Assembly: GCA_009733575.1 (NCBI GenBank)
Contig: ML769408.1
Span: forward strand, 1-64,000
Source: Gymnopus androsaceus JB14
Lineage: Eukaryota; Basidiomycota; Agaricomycetes; Agaricales; Omphalotaceae
Direction of reading: 5' to 3'
DNA length: 64,000 nucleotides
A program made the position numbers and the translations under genes. Shown piece by piece: positions 58,283 to 64,000 of the stretch (position 1 is the stretch's first letter; each line of letters opens with the position of its first letter). Under the pieces are notes generated by a model, which was given only the letters and a program-made list of their open reading frames with translations, was not told the origin of the DNA and did not search any database.

Positions 58283-60678
58283 ATGGATGAAGCACATCCA
58301 CATGAGCAAGCTCGCCTCGACTCAAAACATGCGACAGTTTCTGGTCCAGGAATGGTCGACCAATCCTCAAGGCTTCCTCTTCGCAAGATTTTGCTCATAT
58401 TTTCGGTCCTGCAGCTCGTACTTTTCATATCCTACATGGATCAGACGTTTGTTTCATCTTTCGAGTGAGAAAAGACGCTGATTCTACCATAACATACTTA
58501 CAGATCTGTCAGTACGGTATTGCCCGTGATAAGCAACGATCTAGGTTCTGCAGATGAGTAGGTGCTACCTTCCTGAGCTTGAATACAGTAGACTCATCTA
58601 TTGTATCAAACTCCCGAACCACTCCTACCCCTTCTCCTTTACTGTTCCCTTCCCTTCACCTTCCCCCAGAATCGGGTGGGTTGGCACATCCTTCCTCATT
58701 GCCACATGCTCTAGTCAAATGATTCTTGCCCGCTTTTCCGATATATTTGGACGCAAAGTCATGCTAACCGCCGTCATCGTCATATTTGCATTTGGAAACA
58801 TCTTATCTGGGTTCTCACAGAACGCCATCTGGCTCTTTTCTGCCAGAGGTGTGTCGGGTATTGGATCAGGTGGATCAATCACTGTATGACCATCGTGTCG
58901 GATATTGTCTCCCTTCAAGAACGTGGAAGATACCAAGGTTTGCTCTCAATAGCCATCGGACTAGGAAATGGACTTGGTCCCCTCATTGGCGTGAGTGACT
59001 TTCGACCATCTCGTGGCGATGGGCATTCTGGATATCACCGCCCTTTCTATATGCTTCTCTTCTTCCCATATGGCTCATTCTCCCCCAGAAACCTCTTCCG
59101 GGAAACAGCGCCGCAAAGGTGAAGCAAGTCGACTTTGTTGGGAGTTTCCTGAGTATGGCTAGTTCGGTATTGTTTTTGGTTCCGATTTCTTGTGGGGGAG
59201 TGTTGTTTGCATGGAATTCAGCTTCATCATCGTTATGCTCGTTGTGAGCGCGCTGTTGACAGCTGCGTTTTTATTATCTCAATATCGCGCTCAAGACAAG
59301 GCGGTTCTGCTGCTGAGGCTTGTTCAAATATCGCGCAGTGGCATTAGTGTTTTCGAGTACGATGTGCCAGGGATGGGTGCATTACGGACAGGTAAGATCA
59401 TGGCTTTTCGCATTAGTAGTCCCAATAATTGAGCATCAATACTAGATCTTCTATCTACCGGTAATAATTTACTTTCATCTTTAAACCGACGCGTACTAAT
59501 TGCGGAGGAACTGTATTAGCTCTACTTCCAGGAATATCCGCGGGCAGTCAAGCGTAATGAGCGGTGTTTTGCTCCTCCCTATGATCTTAGTTCAACCTAT
59601 AACGTCTTCTTCTTGTGGACAAGTGAGCGTCGTATGTATTTCACCTGTGTAAATTTTCTCATATACTATGTACAAATCACTAGTCGCTCCGGCTACGTCG
59701 TCCCGCTCATGCAATTGGGTTTCACTATATGGGTTGTTGCGGCGGGATTGCTTTACAGGTTCGACGTTGATACGTTACTCGGATACGTTATTGGGACTCT
59801 TGTCGTTGCTGGTATTAGCGTGGGCATGACTATGCAGACTAGTCGGTGTTTCTCGTTTTCGAATGCTGGCCCATACACTAACCTTCTGCAGGCCTTGTGT
59901 CGGCGCAAGCAGGTGCACCCAGCCGGGATAGGGCTGTAGTGACTGGTGCTCGCAATACCGCACGTTCTTTAGGGGGCGCCATTGGTCTTGCAGGTATATA
60001 TACTCCATCTGATGTCCCCATTTCATGGTAACTTAACATTACCTGGTATACATACAGCTTGCGGAACCATTCGTAATTCTCTCACCCGCATGCGATTAGC
60101 ACAAGTTCCTGGAATCTCAAGTCAAATTGCAGAAACAGTCGTCACTTCTGGACTGAGTGCAGTACAGGGTGACCTTGATGCTCAGACCGTGGCACAGTTG
60201 AAGAGTGCGGTCATGTACGGGATACATGGGTGAGTTTAAGTTTCGGTGTCTGATGTCGTTGAGCACTGGTTGACGGATATGCCACTTCCCACTCTAGGGT
60301 GTATTTATCTTTTATCCCCTTAATCGCATCAGCGATGTTACTTTCGTGGCTTGTACCGGTACGTACTTGATCTGTTCATCTTTCTCATCCATTCACTACT
60401 ACGTACTAATATACTTACTCCCACTGTATGTACAGAACCATCGAATCTTTGAAAAAAAGAAATCGGATTCCAAGGATGTGGAAGCTCAGACTACTTCTCA
60501 ATCTCTCGGTGTCGGCGACCCTATAGACCAAACATCCGAGAAATCGAGACTTAGTTCTCGATCCAACCATACGTTGAATGTTTCGGAGATAAAAAGTCCC
60601 ACAGAAAATACATATACACACGCCGACGGGATACATGTCCAAGACTCGGAGGAGGAGTCTGGCAAAGAGTCACCTTGA
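58283..60678 (+). CDS. MFS transporter (drug:H+ antiporter type)
   Basis: A plasma-membrane proton-coupled exporter family. The start MDEAHPHEQARLDSKH gives a hydrophilic N-terminus. The first membrane segment ends SYMDQTFVSS, then STVLPVISNDL and IGWVGTSFLIATCSS. The loop motif ARFSDIFGRKVM is motif A; GVSGIGSGG and LSIAIGLGNGLGPLIG follow. Further segments include VPLMQLGFTIWVVAAGLLY and YVIGTLVVAGISVGMTMQ. The tail is hydrophilic and acidic (VEAQTTSQS... to SGKESP). The pattern suggests the 14-segment group. Several one-base shifts interrupt the frame, for example near 58,886, 59,030-59,230 and 59,535, all at short runs. It lies 175 bp after oxygenase B, same strand, suggesting export of a product or intermediate, which is inference. 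Confidence 0.82.
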
Positions 60679-62402
60679 GAGGACGGAGGAGAATGCCTCT
60701 GCCAGTGCGGGATAATCTAGGTATGGTTGGTGTACAAACATAGGCGTCGAGCGCAGCGCCCACAGCGGAGATTCACGATTCTCCGGAACCGTCTCAGATT
60801 CGGAACGAAGTGATTCCATAGCGCCAGCTCCATATCAGTTGTTAGGCTATTCCATGCTTATCTCTTTTCATACTTATCTTGAATAGAGTGTATAGCACAT
60901 CATTTTCCTTGCTGGACCTACAAACAGGTCGATCGGAATAAACGTCGGGAGGCGGGAATATGGACATAAGAGGAAACATGGATTCGAAGTTGAATGCAAT
61001 TGAGTACTTCATGTAACCTACTCGGCTGTTTATCCATGTACTATGGCTATATATGGGCGTGATCATCAAAGGGCGCACTGTCGCCAACTGTGCCTCCCTT
61101 TTTATCCTGTTCAGTCCGCCGAGGGGATGACACGCAAAATGAATCTTGAAATCGCTTTGAACATTTAAACAGGAGAACTCTAATGCGTATGAGCTCGAGA
61201 AAGGGAGAAGAAATTTTCACAAGGAGGTGCAGTTACACAAAGTATATGCAGGCATGCGGGTAGCTTGAATCATGAATGGCAGGCATGCGGTGATGATTCC
61301 AGAGAATCTGAATCGCTTGCCCTGAGAAAGTTTTATTCTTGAAAGCAAAAGGCGTTGCAGTGCGTATAGAGACGCGGTGAACAGGTCGACGTAATTATAA
61401 AAGAGGAGAGAGAGAAACGGAAGATGTCAACGGCGATATCTCTATCCCTCGGACCACCACTTAGGCTTTTGCTAATACTTTACCTTCGTGACAAACTTAT
61501 CACCTGTAGACAGTACCCACAGGGAAGGAAATAGCACGCAGTTGAGCTCGGTAAAAAAAACAGAGCCTCCAGGCTGCTCCGAAAAAAAGCTCGAAAGGGT
61601 GATCTAGATCTGAGATCTGGGGAAATTATGACTGGCATCGATTTGAAGAAGGATTCCTGCCGAGACGTACCGTATAATGCTTTTACTTGTCCTTCCCCTC
61701 CCTCGAGGACGTACTGTATGTCCCTTGGTCGAGGATGTGGATAGAGCCCAGTAGAGGAGAGTCGTGACCCAAAAAAGCTGTGTGAATCTGATGTGACGCG
61801 CGTGACAGTTGACTCTTCTTCAGTGTTTGTACTCTGCCAGGCAACTTGCTGTTTTGTGTGCGGATAGGTGCGAAGAGCGTTTTTTCCCCTTGTCCCGAGT
61901 CCCGAATTCCGTTTTATCCGATTCTCCCGTCCGCTTCCCGGAAGATTATTGGTCTGCTGCGACTCTCGACATTGTAACAGAGTCCATTCCTCCTTCCCTT
62001 CTTGCTCTATACCTTTATTTTCCCCCCTCTCCTCCCATAATTCTTTATATTTGGTCCACATGCTTATAATTTCCTTCTAGACTTGGTTCTGTAAGCTTGG
62101 AATCCGAGCCCTCTTCTGACGCGTGTCCAAGACTGCGTCGCTGTCAGACCTTTTGGCTATTGTTTTACAGCCGCTCTATACAATGTGAGTGAACTAGAAA
62201 TTCTCTAAACTAATATTGACTATATTTCATCCGCCAGATTTTGGTTTTGCTCTGTAGGCTGTGCTTTATAATCGTCCTGGACATCCGGATGCTGATTAGA
62301 TACTCATTCAGACTTGAACTTTCGACCAGCGTTCATACCGCAGACTCTCATTTTCATTGCCATAAAAGCTCGGACGAATGTCCTCTACGCTCTAGCCTTA
62401 CG
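60679..62402. other. Long intergenic region, no gene called
   Basis: The 193-codon minus-strand frame at 61,480-62,061 has no family feature and lies opposite a pyrimidine-rich stretch that looks like the promoter and leader of the next gene. Nothing else was supported. Confidence 0.4.
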
Positions 62403-64000
62403 ATGAACAACAATATGAACAACATGGGCTTGGGTGGGATGGGTATGGGCGGCGGAATGGCTCCAAATATGAGCATGAATGGCGCTATGGGTAATGGCTC
62501 TATGGGAGGAATGGGTGGCATAAATCCTATGAATATGGGAATGAACACGATGGGAGGTGGAGGAATGGGTATGAATATGAATATGGGAATGGGAAATATG
62601 GGCGCAAACATGGGCTCTTCCAGAGCCGGAGGTGGAATTAATCCTTCCCAGTTGATTGGTATTGGTGGTGGGAACGGTGGAATGGGTATGAGCGGAGCTG
62701 GCGGTGGTGGAATGAACCCGATGAATTCCATGAGCGGAATGGGCGGTCTTAATCCAACTCAGCTTCTACAGTCACAGCATCAACTCCAGCAACGTGACCG
62801 CGACAACCAGATGCCCATGCAGCAATCTCATCAACGAGGCGGCGGATCAGCTATGGGCATGGGCATGGGTATGGGGGGAGGCGGGTACGTCAACAACATG
62901 AACGGTATGGGTGGCATGAATAACATGGGAAACATGGGCATGGGAGGCAACTATGGCTCAATGAACCCTGCGGCCATGTCCTCTTCACCGACCGCTTCTT
63001 CGCCTATTGGTATTGGTATGATGGGCGGTGACGCTAGCCAGAGACCCAACCCGAACATGTCCATGGGCGGTTCAAGTCTTGGTGGAATGGGCGGCATGAT
63101 CAACTCGCAAAACCACCAACAACTTCCGTCCAATCCTATGCAACCTCACCCTTCGTCGCAGAATCCAAATCCTGGCATGTCCATGTCTTCACACAATCCC
63201 AATCCATCCATCCCTCATCCTTCATCCAACTCGACTCACTCCGGTGGAGGTTTCCCTCCTCATGTGCAGCAAATGATGCACGCAATGGGCATTACAGCCG
63301 AGAGATTCCAAGCAATGCCAATGCAGGAGCGTCAAGCCGTTATGAAGCAGATGGCTATAGCTTACAGGAATAACGCCAACAACCACAACAATCCCAACGC
63401 AAACAACATCCCTCAGCCAAATACTGTCTCACCGTCTTCCTCTTCTGGTGGAAATCTTCTATGACCGTGATGTGCATCAGGCGGGGCGGCCGTTCGCTGA
63501 ACAGCCGAGACCTGTAGCGCCGAACATGGATCCTCAGAGACCAGGAAGTTCTACTGGTTTTGCGGGTCTTGGTGGGGATATGGCTATGACCGGCAATATG
63601 GGCGGTATGATGCCTCCTCCTCCACGACCGTCCACTGCGATGAGTAGCAGATCTACATCTGCGATGGGTTAGCATTTTTGTCAGCTCTTTCATCGTTTCA
63701 TCTCACATTATCATATTACAGGTATGCCTTCAAATATGGGCATGAATAATATGGGTGGGATGGGTATGAACAACAGTATGAATGGAATGGGAAACATGTC
63801 GTCTGGAATGGGCGGCTTGGGCAGTAACATGGGCGGGATGGGTAATATGAGTGGTATGGGTATGCCTAACAACATCGGTTCCATGGGGAACAACATAAAC
63901 ATGGCTACTGGTATGGGCTTATCCCGACCTGGTACTTCGATGGGGCGCTCGGCGAATATGGGTGGTGTGAACATGGTACGTCTTTCTTCTGGTTCTCAGC
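62403..64000 (+). CDS. Met/Gly/Asn-rich low-complexity protein, partial at window end
   Basis: The start at 62,403 (MNNNMNNMGLGG) is chosen because it begins the biased composition; an in-frame upstream start cannot be excluded. The first 330 residues are repeats of GMGMGG, MNNM and NPMN with Gln/Ser-rich islands, interrupted by short ordered pieces NPSQLIGIGG, LNPTQLLQSQHQLQQRD and PPHVQQMMHAMGITAERFQA, the last helical. One frame change occurs between 63,440 and 63,464, after which QPRPVAPNMDPQRPGSS and a second MNNMGG region follow, the latter after an intron at 63,670-63,720. Such tracts occur in chromatin and Mediator subunits and in RNA-granule proteins, but no ARID or other domain lies within the window, so the identity is left open. 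Confidence 0.6.

Noticed and set aside
61480..62061. 193-codon minus-strand frame
   Set aside because: No family feature or splice support; opposite a pyrimidine-rich leader.
62354..62731. Pro/Ile-rich minus-strand frame
   Set aside because: Antisense shadow of the Met/Gly/Asn-rich gene.

Overview
The window looks like nuclear DNA of a filamentous basidiomycete (Agaricomycetes-like). The genes are split by many short introns of about 50-60 bp with GT..AG borders. The families present are typical of mushroom-forming fungi: oxalate decarboxylase, MYND-finger proteins, a HeLo/MLKL-like helical domain, chromodomain Gypsy and Copia elements, and 2-oxoglutarate oxygenases. No rRNA, convincing tRNA or CRISPR was found. 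Reading frames are interrupted by single-base, mostly homopolymer, indels in otherwise well conserved genes, so much of the apparent pseudogenisation is probably consensus error.

Layout. 0-3 kb: two tandem minus-strand genes of the secreted AttH/CrtC-like (fungal Diels-Alderase-like) lipocalin family, one apparently intact and one decayed. 3.2-6.3 kb: a SNF2 Rad5/Rad16-like ATPase. 7.3-9.1 kb: a helical protein resembling the N-terminal domain of MLKL. 9.6-10.65 kb: a non-autonomous element with long terminal inverted repeats. 10.8-13 kb: a cytochrome P450. From inside the P450 (12,619) the sequence runs through oxalate decarboxylase, EST1/SMG7-like, a small coiled-coil protein, a SUZ-domain protein and an M20 dipeptidase, until a run of N at 22,568. 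After the gap comes a Copia LTR, and then the same ten kilobases again (23,245-33,028), this time continuing to the end of the M20 gene at 34,126. The junction shows that the Copia element sits exactly at position 12,619 of the P450 reading frame. The simplest explanation is two alleles, with and without the insertion, assembled in series.

34-46 kb is repeat-rich: a degenerate tandem array, a C2H2 zinc-finger gene, and an element with 50-bp inverted repeats and many TTAATCA motifs. That element hosts a nearly intact Gypsy/chromovirus of 6.6 kb with 454-bp LTRs and a perfect TTGTT target duplication. The Gypsy carries a Tf1-type self-priming site, a candidate -1 frameshift heptamer, and one nonsense codon inside the integrase. 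A diverged, apparently intron-less copy of the M20 gene 3' end lies just beyond it. 46.6-47.7 kb: a MYND-finger protein. 50.2-50.6 kb: a mariner-type MITE. 50.8-52.3 kb: a probable HExxH metallopeptidase-like gene.

54.7-60.7 kb holds two tandem 2-oxoglutarate/Fe(II) oxygenases and an MFS transporter in the same orientation, a possible small metabolic unit. The window ends inside a Met/Gly/Asn-rich protein gene. Coordinates for spliced genes span start codon to stop codon including introns.
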